A DNA stretch of 64,000 nt from Haloarcula mannanilytica. GTDB lineage: Archaea; Halobacteriota; Halobacteria; Halobacteriales; Haloarculaceae. This document shows positions 1 to 8,206 of the stretch, piece by piece. Location: positions 1-64,000 of the forward strand of contig NZ_BIXZ01000007.1 in NCBI RefSeq assembly GCF_005406125.1. The letters are read 5' to 3'. The notes below the pieces were generated by a model. The model did not search any database and was not told the DNA's origin. It saw nothing but the letters and a program-made list of their open reading frames with translations. Each line of letters starts with the position of its first letter. Position 1 is the stretch's first letter. The position numbers and the translations under genes were made by a program.

Positions 1-52
1 GTTTAGCTAGATGCCGACACTCTTCAACGAAGTCGAGGATGTCGATTTCCAT
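1..52 (-). mobile_element. 5' end of an IS5-type transposase gene, cut by the window edge
   Basis: Reading leftwards from an ATG at 52, the first codons give MEIDILDFVEECRHLAK, and the frame runs off the window. This matches my recollection of the start of haloarchaeal IS5-family (ISH) transposases. The frame is closed upstream by a TAG, so the ATG is a sensible start. Only 17 codons are visible, so intactness cannot be judged. The terminal inverted repeat should lie in about 53-240, but I could not define it without the other end. Confidence 0.5.
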
Positions 53-245
53 GACAGAGTCGATTTCCTCGGCTTCGTCCTTCTACTCCGCGATAACAGC
101 TAATTAGATCGCTATTCAACAGAGCAGAACAACGGGGATCCATTGAGCCCAGTACCCTCCCGCTTCGAGAGAACGAAGGGGAACACTACGGGAGGCGTTC
201 AAGTGAATCACTGGGCCAGACTCATCTACTGCGACAGTGGGGTCT

Positions 246-353
246 TCAGTCAATAGCGAGCGACTGTCCACACGACGGGCACCGCTCATCGACAATCGTC
301 ACCTGTGTGTCACAGTCCGGACAGTACTCTCGGTAACAGGCCGGATCGCCCAT
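246..353 (-). CDS. Small zinc-ribbon protein, 35 aa
   Basis: A short reading frame encodes a 35-residue protein with two zinc knuckles, CPDC at residues 11-14 and CPSC near residues 26-29. This is the layout of the very small CPxC proteins common in haloarchaea. The start at 353 is supported by an AT-rich TATA-like element at 371-384 on the same strand, about 25 nt upstream, giving an essentially leaderless message. Function is unknown; such proteins are presumed to bind nucleic acid or protein. It lies between the transposase fragment and the molybdoenzyme operon and is divergent from the latter. Confidence 0.65.
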   Translation of the reverse strand: MGDPACYREYCPDCDTQVTIVDERCPSCGQSLAID

Positions 354-544
354 GTCCAATTTTTCAGTAGAGGGAAATAAAACAGTTTGGCAGACAGTCG
401 GAATTCAATTCAGAACATAAGCCCGTTTTCGCCGAATATCTTCGCACCCTGTCTCACCAGTTGGGAACCTGTGATATTGTTCATTTAGCAATGGCCATGG
501 GTTCCGGACATGCAGAAACGCGCTGTCCAATGGAGTGATGGTCG

Positions 545-3500
545 GTGAAACTGTCACGGCGTGACTTCCTGACCGCGGCCGGCGCGGGGGCGGTCGGTGC
601 GCTCGCCGAAGGCGCATGGGGCGCAACACAGTCCACGGAACCGATAACGAGCGTGGACAACCCGCTCAAGTCCTATCCGAACCGGGACTGGGAGCAGGTG
701 TACCACGACATCTACGCGTACGACGAGGTGGACTGGACGGTGTGTCACCCCAACTGCACCCAGTCGTGTGCGCTGAACTTCTACATGAAAAACGGGGTGC
801 CGATACGGGCCGAGCAGGTGTACCACAACGAGGAGCCCTCCGTCGGCCCGTCAGGCTACGAAGACGCCGGTGTCAGCCAGCACTGGAACCCCCGGGGCTG
901 TATGAAGGGGCTCTCGCTGCACCGTCGCACCTTCGAGCCGTCCCGCATCAAGTATCCGATGGTCCGGAAGGGATGGGACCCCGAAGACCCCAACCCCGAG
1001 GGACGGGGCGAGGACGAGTTCGAACGGGTGTCCTGGGAGGAGGCCATCGACCTCATCGCCGAGAAGATGGCGAGTCTGGAGGACAACAAGCGGTTCCACA
1101 TCTTCAACGCCATCAAGGCGGACGGCCTGTTCACCCGCCACGGGTCGGGCCGTCGACTCGCATCTGTCTTCGGCGGCTGTGAGTGGACCGAGTACGACTG
1201 GTATGCCGACCTGCCGCCGGGCCACGTCATCACGACGGGCTATCAGACCTCCGACGCCGACGCCGCCGCCTGGCGGAAAGCCGACTACACCATCATCCAG
1301 GGAAAGAACCTCATCCACAACAAGCTCGCGGACAACCACTTCCTGCAGGAGACCCGCGAGCGCGGCGGCAAGATGGTCGGCGTCTATCCCGACTACTCGC
1401 CGACAGTTCAGAAGTGTGACCGGTGGCTCCCAGTCCGTCCCGGCAGTGACCCGGCGTTTGCGCTCGGGATGGCGCACGTCATCATCAACGAGGGCCTGTA
1501 CGACCCCGAGTTCATGCGGAAGTTCACGAGCCTTCCCCTACTGATCCGGGCGGACACCGGCAAGTACCTGCGGGCACACGAGGTGTTCGAGGATCACGAG
1601 GAGCCCCCGGAGGACCTCGACACCCAGCACGAGCACAACGACTGGGGCGATTTCGTCGTGCTGGACGAGAACGGCGAGCCAGTGCCGATGACCCGCGAGG
1701 AGGTCGGCGAGGAGATGCCGACCACGCCGCAGCTAGATGTCGACACTGATGTCGCACTGGTCGACGGTTCGACAGTCACCGTCCAGAGCGACTTCGCCCG
1801 CCAGCGGGACAACATCATCGAGAACTACGACCCGGAGACGGTCGAGGAAATCACGACGATTCCGGCGGACAAGCTCGCCCAGACGGCCCGCGAGTTCGCC
1901 GACGCCGAGAAGGGGCAGTGGTTCACCGGTGAGGGTATCAACCACTGGTTCCACTCTAACGACGCACTCCAGCGGGCCGTGTTCCTCGTCCAGGCGATGC
2001 TTGGCAACATCGGCGACGCCGGCCAGGGGTACTACAACTACTCCGGCCAGTACAAGATCGAACTGCTGGACGGCTACCCGCATTACGTCAACCCCGACGG
2101 CCACTCGGCCCACGGGATGTATCCGGGCTACGCCTTCGCCTTCTTCGGCGGCGAGAAGCTCGACCCCCACGAGGTTCGGGGCGACTTCGACCGCGAGCTG
2201 GACCTCGTGGCCCAGGGTGACGCCGAGGAACCGGTGATGCCGAAAAACGCCGGCTCGTACACGATGTCCAAGCCGTCGGTCCTGTGGACGATGAACTGCA
2301 ACCTCCTGAACCAGACCAAACATCAGGAGCACGTCATCGAGAACTTCGTCAAGCATCCCGACACCGAGAATGACCTGTTCATCGTCTCGGACATGCACAT
2401 GACCTACTCCGCCCGGCACGCCGACATCGTGCTCCCGGTGCCGTCCTGGCTGGAGTGTGAGTATCCCGACATCACCGTCGGGCCGGAGAACCCCTTCGTC
2501 CAGATGGACCACGGCGTGATGGAACCCATCTACGACACCAAACAGGACGGGGAGGCCGTCGCGATGGTCGCCGAGAAACTGGACGAGAAGATTCCGCCCG
2601 AGGAGCGCAACGTCGACTCCTACCGGGCGTACTTCGAGGAGTTCCTGGAGGAAGACGGCGACGTGACCAACTACATCCAGGAGACGTTCGACCGCGGGAT
2701 GACGACCCAGAGCATCGATGTCGATGACTTAGAAGACGGCCCGGAACGGCTGGATCTGAAGACCTATCCGCGGATTCCGTTCTACTCGCAGGTCCACGAG
2801 GACCGGCCCTTCTACACGAAGACCGGTCGGATGGAGTTCCACAAGGAGGAGGACCGCTTCATCGAACTCGACCGGGACGACATCGACCACGTCGAGAGCG
2901 TCGAGGGGACCCCCTACGGCGTGAACAAGAAGTGGGAGGAGGCCAAGGACGAGGAGAACCCCCTCTATCACGACGAGGGCAACCAGTTCTACTACAACAC
3001 CCCACACCCGAAGTACCGGACCCACTCCTCGTGGGGGATGACCGACTGGAACCTCATCTGGGCCTCGCGTGACTTCGGCAGCGTCAGCGGCGACCCGGAG
3101 GGAACCGACCGCCTCGTCGACGACTTCTCGTTCCCCACCGGCGACGGCGAGTCCGAAGATGTCGCCCCGCTCGGGGAGGCCTTCGTCGAGATGCACCCGA
3201 GCGACGCCGAGAACATTGACGTGGAAAACGGCGACTACGTCCGGATCACCGGCAAGCGCGGCGACCTCGTCGTCAGGGCAATGGTCAGCGAGCGCCAGCG
3301 CCCACGGTCGGCCGGCGACATGGGACAGCTGACGCTGTGGCACGGCTGGTGGCCCCAGCACTTCCCCGACGATGAGGCCGACGAGGACGGCGTCAAGGGG
3401 TACAACACGATCACGAACATCTGGCTTGACCCGCTGCAGGAGACCGACGACCTCGTCCACAAGGCGGTGTTCGGCGACCCGAACGTCTCCGATATCGTCG

Positions 3501-3736
3501 ACGAGGACATCGCCTGGCACGGCGCGGAACTGGAACACGGCTACGAGGAGACGGTGTGGGCCCCGACGGGGACCAACCGGGACGACCTCGTGGATGTCGA
3601 GAAGTACGAGGAAGCGGACTGGTGGCCCGGCGACGCCCGCCGGGACGACCTCGTCGAGGACTACATCGGCGGGTCGCTACAGCCCAGCGGCAGCGGTAGC
3701 AGTACCGGAACATCGACCCCAGGAGGCGATGACTGA
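545..3736 (+). CDS. Type II DMSO-reductase-family molybdopterin oxidoreductase, catalytic subunit
   Basis: This is the catalytic alpha subunit of an exported bis-MGD molybdoenzyme. Residues 1-26 form a Tat signal (SRRDFL, then a small hydrophobic stretch), so it works outside the membrane. The N-terminal [4Fe-4S] site is visible as C67, C71, C75 and C119, with H68 next to C67. The motif YDWYADLPP at 217-225 is the segment that carries the aspartate molybdenum ligand in NarG/EbdA-type enzymes, which places it in type II. At 1063 aa it is longer than SerA/DdhA/EbdA and shorter than NarG. The GTG start at 545 has GGAG upstream; an ATG at 538 is out of frame and stops quickly. The stop overlaps the beta start by 1 nt. 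The A-B-D-C gene order matches selenate, chlorate and dimethylsulfide enzymes. The physiological substrate cannot be read from sequence. Confidence 0.9.
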   Translation: MKLSRRDFLTAAGAGAVGALAEGAWGATQSTEPITSVDNPLKSYPNRDWEQVYHDIYAYDEVDWTVCHPNCTQSCALNFYMKNGVPIRAEQVYHNEEPSVGPSGYEDAGVSQHWNPRGCMKGLSLHRRTFEPSRIKYPMVRKGWDPEDPNPEGRGEDEFERVSWEEAIDLIAEKMASLEDNKRFHIFNAIKADGLFTRHGSGRRLASVFGGCEWTEYDWYADLPPGHVITTGYQTSDADAAAWRKADYTIIQGKNLIHNKLADNHFLQETRERGGKMVGVYPDYSPTVQKCDRWLPVRPGSDPAFALGMAHVIINEGLYDPEFMRKFTSLPLLIRADTGKYLRAHEVFEDHEEPPEDLDTQHEHNDWGDFVVLDENGEPVPMTREEVGEEMPTTPQLDVDTDVALVDGSTVTVQSDFARQRDNIIENYDPETVEEITTIPADKLAQTAREFADAEKGQWFTGEGINHWFHSNDALQRAVFLVQAMLGNIGDAGQGYYNYSGQYKIELLDGYPHYVNPDGHSAHGMYPGYAFAFFGGEKLDPHEVRGDFDRELDLVAQGDAEEPVMPKNAGSYTMSKPSVLWTMNCNLLNQTKHQEHVIENFVKHPDTENDLFIVSDMHMTYSARHADIVLPVPSWLECEYPDITVGPENPFVQMDHGVMEPIYDTKQDGEAVAMVAEKLDEKIPPEERNVDSYRAYFEEFLEEDGDVTNYIQETFDRGMTTQSIDVDDLEDGPERLDLKTYPRIPFYSQVHEDRPFYTKTGRMEFHKEEDRFIELDRDDIDHVESVEGTPYGVNKKWEEAKDEENPLYHDEGNQFYYNTPHPKYRTHSSWGMTDWNLIWASRDFGSVSGDPEGTDRLVDDFSFPTGDGESEDVAPLGEAFVEMHPSDAENIDVENGDYVRITGKRGDLVVRAMVSERQRPRSAGDMGQLTLWHGWWPQHFPDDEADEDGVKGYNTITNIWLDPLQETDDLVHKAVFGDPNVSDIVDEDIAWHGAELEHGYEETVWAPTGTNRDDLVDVEKYEEADWWPGDARRDDLVEDYIGGSLQPSGSGSSTGTSTPGGDD

Positions 3737-4917
3737 TGGCACAAACGTACAACCCACAACTCGGCCGCGAGCACAGCTATCCCTACGAACACCGCGAAGA
3801 GGAGCGGGACTACCACTGGGGGATGGTCATCAACACGAACCGGTGTATCAACTGCAACACCTGCTCGTTTGCCTGTAAGTCCACCTGGACCAGCGGTGAG
3901 GGCGAGGAGTACATGTGGTGGATGAACGTCGAGACCGAACCCTACGGCGGCTACCCGATGGGCTGGGACATGCGGCTGCTCGATGACCTGGAAGCCGACC
4001 AGACCATCTTCGACGCCGCCGAGAACGGCGAGCAGGTCCGCGGATACATTGCCGAGAAGCAGGCCTGGGAGTACCCCGCGCTGGGCGACGACCAGGTCCA
4101 CGGGGAGTACCCCGAAGGGGAGGTCGTCGAATCCGACCTCGAAAACGACGAGTACCACGACATCTGGCAGTTCTACCTCCCGCGGCTCTGTAACCACTGC
4201 AAGAACCCCGCCTGTCTGGCGGCCTGCCCGCGGAAGGCCATCTACAAGCGCGAGGAAGACGGCATCGTCCTGCTGGACCAGGAGCGGTGCCGGGGCTACC
4301 GCCGCTGTGTGAAGGCCTGTCCGTACCACAAGCCGATGTACAACCCCGAAACGGGCGTCACTGAGAAGCCCGTCGGCTGCTACCCCCGCATCGAGGAGGG
4401 GAACGTCCCGCGGTGTGTCTCCTCCTGTATCGGGAAGACGCGCCTACATGGCAACATCAACCGCGGGCCGGACGCCGGGCCGGCGGGGGGCAAATCCTCC
4501 GCTGCATCTGGCCGCTCGCCCATCAACTACCTCGTCCACTCCGACGAGAAGGTGGCCCTGCCGCTGTACCCGCAGTTCGGGACCCAGCCCCAGGTGTTCT
4601 ACATGCCGCCCTACCACGTCCCGCCGGAGTTCCTGACCCAGATGTTCACGCCGAACACCGAGGTCAAGGAAAACGAGTGGCCGGGCGACACCTACGAGGA
4701 GTCGGTCCGCATCGTTCAGGAGCGGGCCCGCAACCCCAGCCACGAAGTGCTCGGAATTCTCCAGTTGTTCGGTGCGACGACGCGGCTCATCGAGACCTAC
4801 AACGTCAAGGAGAACCGCGTGAAGGGCTGGGACCGCAACGGCGAGAAGGTCGTCGACGTGCCAATCGAGGAGCCCATGGAGGTCCGCGAGGGCGAACAGT
4901 GGACCAACCAGCCGTGA
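3736..4917 (+). CDS. Type II DMSO-reductase-family Fe-S (beta) subunit
   Basis: This 393-residue electron-transfer subunit relays electrons between the haem gamma subunit and the catalytic subunit. Cysteine groups resemble NarH/SerB/DdhB: C37/C40/C43/C47; C152/C155/C160/C164; C185, Y188, C191, C195, where the non-cysteine at 188 is expected for a [3Fe-4S] cluster; and C215/C227/C231. In the last group the first cysteine of the usual C-x2-C-x11-C-x3-C pattern is proline 212 (codon CCC), so one ligand appears to be missing. The stretch TWTSGEGEEYMWWMNVET after the first group is typical of this family. AGGAGG at 3721-3726 is a clear ribosome binding site inside the end of the alpha gene. No signal peptide is present; co-export with the alpha subunit by Tat is known for the family. 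Confidence 0.9.
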   Translation: MAQTYNPQLGREHSYPYEHREEERDYHWGMVINTNRCINCNTCSFACKSTWTSGEGEEYMWWMNVETEPYGGYPMGWDMRLLDDLEADQTIFDAAENGEQVRGYIAEKQAWEYPALGDDQVHGEYPEGEVVESDLENDEYHDIWQFYLPRLCNHCKNPACLAACPRKAIYKREEDGIVLLDQERCRGYRRCVKACPYHKPMYNPETGVTEKPVGCYPRIEEGNVPRCVSSCIGKTRLHGNINRGPDAGPAGGKSSAASGRSPINYLVHSDEKVALPLYPQFGTQPQVFYMPPYHVPPEFLTQMFTPNTEVKENEWPGDTYEESVRIVQERARNPSHEVLGILQLFGATTRLIETYNVKENRVKGWDRNGEKVVDVPIEEPMEVREGEQWTNQP

Positions 4918-4927
4918 GGTGCGTACA

Positions 4928-5647
4928 ATGAAGAACACGCCACAACACCACACACGACGCGCCGCGCTGTACGGGTTCGCCGCGACGGTCTTCCAGTACC
5001 CCGACGAGGCCGTCATCGCTGATTTGCAGGACGAGGCGGTACAGGACGCTGTCCGACAGGCCGGTGCTGCGCTCGACCTCGAAACGGAGGTCGACGCACT
5101 GCTTGACGCGCTTGACGGTGTCGACCGGGACGCGCTCGAACCGGCGTACAACCGGCTGTTCGGGCTGCCGGGCGACGGGGGGACCTATCCGGTCGTCCCC
5201 TACGAGGCCCACTACACCACCGGCGAGGAGGTCAACGAGAGCCAGCGCCGCATCGCCACGGTCGTCGGCCTACTGGAGGAGTTCGGCCTCGAAATCAGCG
5301 ACGAGTTCGACGAACGGCACGACCACGTCACCGTGGAACTGGAACTGCTGCAGGTGCTCGCCGCACAGCGGGCGGTCGCCCTCGACGGCGGCGACGACGA
5401 GACGGCTGTTCGCCTCGCACGAGCGGGCGCGACGGTGCTGGACGAGCATCTCGGTGACTTCGTTCCCGCGTTCGCTCATGGGATCCGGGAGACCGTCAAC
5501 GGCGACGGTACGTCCGACCGTGACCTGCCCGAAACGAGCGCCGTCTACGCCGCTGCCGCGGACCTGGCAGCGGCCCTCGTCGAGTTCGACGAAGCGATCC
5601 ATCCCGACCCGGTCTCGCCCGGAACGGGGGTGAGAGCCGATGGTTGA
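4928..5647 (+). CDS. TorD/DmsD-family chaperone for the molybdoenzyme (delta subunit)
   Basis: This 239-residue, mostly helical protein has no signal peptide and carries the TorD-type core around PAYNRLFGLPG and YPVVPYEAHYTTGEEV (about residues 75-105). Proteins of this family bind the Tat signal and apo-catalytic subunit, and assist cofactor insertion before export. I chose the ATG at 4928 because GAGGTG at 4916-4921 is well placed as its ribosome site; a GTG at 4919 would sit inside that site. Its place between beta and gamma is the D position of ABDC operons. The 3' end overlaps the gamma gene by 8 nt, which suggests translational coupling. Confidence 0.85.
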   Translation: MKNTPQHHTRRAALYGFAATVFQYPDEAVIADLQDEAVQDAVRQAGAALDLETEVDALLDALDGVDRDALEPAYNRLFGLPGDGGTYPVVPYEAHYTTGEEVNESQRRIATVVGLLEEFGLEISDEFDERHDHVTVELELLQVLAAQRAVALDGGDDETAVRLARAGATVLDEHLGDFVPAFAHGIRETVNGDGTSDRDLPETSAVYAAAADLAAALVEFDEAIHPDPVSPGTGVRADG

Positions 5648-6677
5648 ACTGGACTACGAGGCGGCCCGCCGGGCGACGACGGCGACGGCGCTCGTCATGG
5701 CGCTGCTGGTCGCCGGCCAGATGGCCGTCGCCGCGGCCGTCACCGGCGGCCAGCAACCCATGGTCGCGACCGACGAAGTGCCACAGACCGCCGAGAGCGA
5801 CCGCTGGTCAGAAGCGCCATCACGGACCGTCTCACTGTCGAAACAGCAGATGGCCGTCCCCTACGGCGGCGGGAGTATCGACGAGATGGATGTGCAGGCG
5901 CTGACCAACGACACCCACGTCGCCTTCCGGCTGACCTGGGAGGATCCGACGAACGACACGAACATCCGATCACCGCGGAACTACAGCGACGCGGCCGCCG
6001 TGATGCTCCACAGCGGCGAGAAGCCGCCGATTACGATGGGGGCCGGCGGTGACCCGGTCAACATCTGGTACTGGCGGTCCCAGTGGCAGTACGGGACCGA
6101 CCAGGAAGCCGAGTGGAGCAACGACATGTACGCCTACCCGCACCCAGACGAAGAGACAAAGCCGGGACTCGCGGCCGGAAACCCGCTGTCACAGGATCAG
6201 TACGAGACGTACGGGCAGAACTACTACGCGGCCGGCTACGGGTCGCTGAGCAACGCGCCACAGCAGAACGTGGACGCACAGGCGACCCGCAACGGCGACG
6301 AGTGGTCCGTCGTCTTCGTCCGGGAACACACCGGCGAAGGCCAACACGACGCGACCTTTTCGCAGAACGAGACGATGTATCTGGCCTTCGCTGTCTGGAA
6401 CGGCAGCGCGGACGAGGTCAACGGCAAGAAGTCACTGACGATGCAGTACAGCACGCTCGACACCGAATCCGGCGAGCTGGCGGCTGCAGAGAGCGGCGGT
6501 AGCGGGGACAGTTCGAGGTCAAGTAACACCGCCGGCGGCGACAGTGGTTCCAGTGGCAGCGACGGCGACGGCAGTTCCGGCGGCAGCGGCGGCGGGAACC
6601 CGCTGTTCACCTCGATCGGAACGCTCGTTGCGGCAACAGTCGCCGGCTGGACAGTCCTCTACTGGAGGCTGGCGTGA
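5640..6677 (+). CDS. Haem b-binding gamma subunit, ethylbenzene dehydrogenase-related
   Basis: This 345-residue protein has an N-terminal hydrophobic segment (about 17-37), an extracytoplasmic beta-rich domain and a Ser/Gly-rich linker (about 285-320). It ends in a membrane segment at about 322-343. The central domain, with FRLTWEDPTNDTN and VNIWYWRSQWQYGTD, resembles the ethylbenzene dehydrogenase haem-b domain, the third subunit of DdhC/SerC/ClrC/EbdC enzymes. It probably passes electrons between the Fe-S subunit and the respiratory chain. Bacterial homologues are periplasmic and soluble; here the C-terminal anchor would tether it to the outer face of the membrane. Axial ligands (Met/Lys in the family) were not assigned. 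It overlaps both neighbours. Confidence 0.8.
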   Translation: MVELDYEAARRATTATALVMALLVAGQMAVAAAVTGGQQPMVATDEVPQTAESDRWSEAPSRTVSLSKQQMAVPYGGGSIDEMDVQALTNDTHVAFRLTWEDPTNDTNIRSPRNYSDAAAVMLHSGEKPPITMGAGGDPVNIWYWRSQWQYGTDQEAEWSNDMYAYPHPDEETKPGLAAGNPLSQDQYETYGQNYYAAGYGSLSNAPQQNVDAQATRNGDEWSVVFVREHTGEGQHDATFSQNETMYLAFAVWNGSADEVNGKKSLTMQYSTLDTESGELAAAESGGSGDSSRSSNTAGGDSGSSGSDGDGSSGGSGGGNPLFTSIGTLVAATVAGWTVLYWRLA

Positions 6678-7591
6678 TGAGCTACGAGAACTGGAGCGCA
6701 CGCGGTCGGACGCCGGGCGAGACGGAGCCGGAGGTCCGTGACGCGCTCGATGCGTCACGAGTCCGAACCCGACAGGACGCCGCCATCGCGCTGGTGGATG
6801 CGGCCGAATCGGGCCTCGACAGGGCGACGATTGACGCGCTCGGAACACGCGCACTAGAAGACAGCGACCCCGAGGTGCGGCAATTTGCCGTCGAAGCGCT
6901 CGGTGTCGCCGGGGCCGAACCCGCCGTTGTCCGGCAGGCATTGGACGACCCCGAGCCGTGGGTCCGCGCCGAAGCCGTCGTTGCCCTCTCGCGGGTCGGC
7001 GGCGACCCCGACCAGCTGAAGGGGGCGCTTGACGACGATAGTGGTTGGGTTCGACGGAACACCGTCATCGCGCTGGGCAAGCGCGGCGATGCCGACCAGC
7101 CGCTGCTCGTCGACTGTATCAAGACCGACCCCCATCCGGCGGTCCGGGAGTACGCCGCGCAGTTCCTCGGCGGCGTCGCGGAGGACGTATCGGAGGCCGA
7201 ACGCATCCTGGCCGCGATGCTGGCCCGGGAGCCAAACGCCTTCGCCCGGGCAAAAGCCGCCGAGAGCCTCGGCGAACTCGCGACCGGCCGAGCGGAGCAG
7301 GCGCTCGAAGCCCACGGCGTGACCGACCAGAGCGAGGACGTTGCCCGCGCGGCCAAGCAGGCGCTCGCAAGCGCCCGCGGGACCGACCCGGAGAACCTGG
7401 ATGTCGAAATCGGGCCGCCGTCGGCCCCCGGAAGCGGACCGGACACGCCCGCCGAGCAGTCCGTCGACGGCTACGACCCCGCCGGTTCCTTTGGCTCCGC
7501 ACGGTCTGGGAGCGGGTCGCCGGCCCCCGGCGGCGCGCCCGGATTCGACCCACGACGTGACCTGAACACCGACCCGGAGGACAGGACCTGA
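6677..7591 (+). CDS. HEAT-repeat protein in the molybdoenzyme operon
   Basis: This 304-residue cytoplasmic protein carries at least four HEAT/PBS-type repeats between about residues 45 and 235, recognisable as D-P-x-V-R-x-x-A-x-x-A-L-G-x-x-G units (for example SDPEVRQFAVEALG). A Pro/Gly/Ser-rich, probably disordered tail follows. GGAGG at 6664-6668 is correctly placed for the ATG at 6677, which overlaps the gamma stop codon; a GTG at 6674 is an alternative. HEAT scaffolds bind other proteins. Its place after the gamma subunit suggests, by inference only, a role in assembly or maturation of this enzyme. Confidence 0.75.
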   Translation: MSYENWSARGRTPGETEPEVRDALDASRVRTRQDAAIALVDAAESGLDRATIDALGTRALEDSDPEVRQFAVEALGVAGAEPAVVRQALDDPEPWVRAEAVVALSRVGGDPDQLKGALDDDSGWVRRNTVIALGKRGDADQPLLVDCIKTDPHPAVREYAAQFLGGVAEDVSEAERILAAMLAREPNAFARAKAAESLGELATGRAEQALEAHGVTDQSEDVARAAKQALASARGTDPENLDVEIGPPSAPGSGPDTPAEQSVDGYDPAGSFGSARSGSGSPAPGGAPGFDPRRDLNTDPEDRT

Positions 7592-7593
7592 CG

Positions 7594-8205
7594 ATGCCAT
7601 ACGAACTCGACTCGACCGGCACGGCAGCGGCACAGGACGAAAACGAGTCAGAAAGCGACGATGGCGGCGACGCTGAGTCGTCGCTGGGCATGACCATCCC
7701 GGACGACCACGTCGGCGCGTTCGTCGCCGAGGCACTGGAAGACCCCGAGCGAGCGACCGCCTGGGACGACGTGGTTGATACGATGGTCGCACCCGCCGCG
7801 CGGGACGCCTGGGCGGCACTGAGCCCGGTGGAACAGGCCACCGAAGTACTCTCGAAGGCCGCCGAGTTCGACCGGCGGGCTATCGAGCACTTTGAGGCTG
7901 TCCCGCTGGACGGGGACCGAAGCGAGGCAGAAACGGACATCGACGAGGGGCTGCGGTGTCGGCGCAACGCCGACACGTTCCGGGACGGCGTCGCCGCCGC
8001 GTACGGCGACGGCCGGCTCGACGATGATGGCCTTGTCGACGCCCTGGAAGCCGCTACGTTCGACACCGAGGTCATCGCCGAGCGTGAGGACCTGCTAGAG
8101 CAGATGGACAGCGTGTTCGACATCGAATACAGCCCCTACGGCGGCACGCTGATGGATGATGACGACGGCCCCGAACCCGAGACCGAACACGGGGAGACGT
8201 GGTAA
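7594..8205 (+). CDS. Conserved acidic protein of unknown function in the molybdoenzyme operon
   Basis: This is a 203-residue, very acidic soluble protein with no membrane segment and no motif I recognise. Residues 1-35 are low-complexity Asp/Glu/Ser. The core (about 40-170) looks all-helical, with several A/E/D-rich amphipathic segments. A short tail contains IEYSPYGGTLMDDDDGPEPE. It starts 2 nt after the HEAT gene stop and ends 1 nt before the Mrp gene, so it must be expressed with them. By context it is an accessory or maturation factor; a second chaperone is possible. Confidence 0.7.
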   Translation: MPYELDSTGTAAAQDENESESDDGGDAESSLGMTIPDDHVGAFVAEALEDPERATAWDDVVDTMVAPAARDAWAALSPVEQATEVLSKAAEFDRRAIEHFEAVPLDGDRSEAETDIDEGLRCRRNADTFRDGVAAAYGDGRLDDDGLVDALEAATFDTEVIAEREDLLEQMDSVFDIEYSPYGGTLMDDDDGPEPETEHGETW

Positions 8206-8206
8206 C

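Noticed and set aside
1733-2512. Long reverse frame inside the catalytic subunit gene (and a similar one at 2729-3538)
   Set aside because: It is the GC3-driven antisense shadow of a certain gene, with Val-rich composition and no family.
545-4917. Respiratory nitrate reductase NarGH
   Set aside because: The Mo-ligand motif is shared with NarG, but the gene order is A-B-D-C with an ethylbenzene-dehydrogenase-type gamma subunit. No NarI or Rieske/cytochrome nar genes adjoin it, and the alpha subunit is shorter than NarG.
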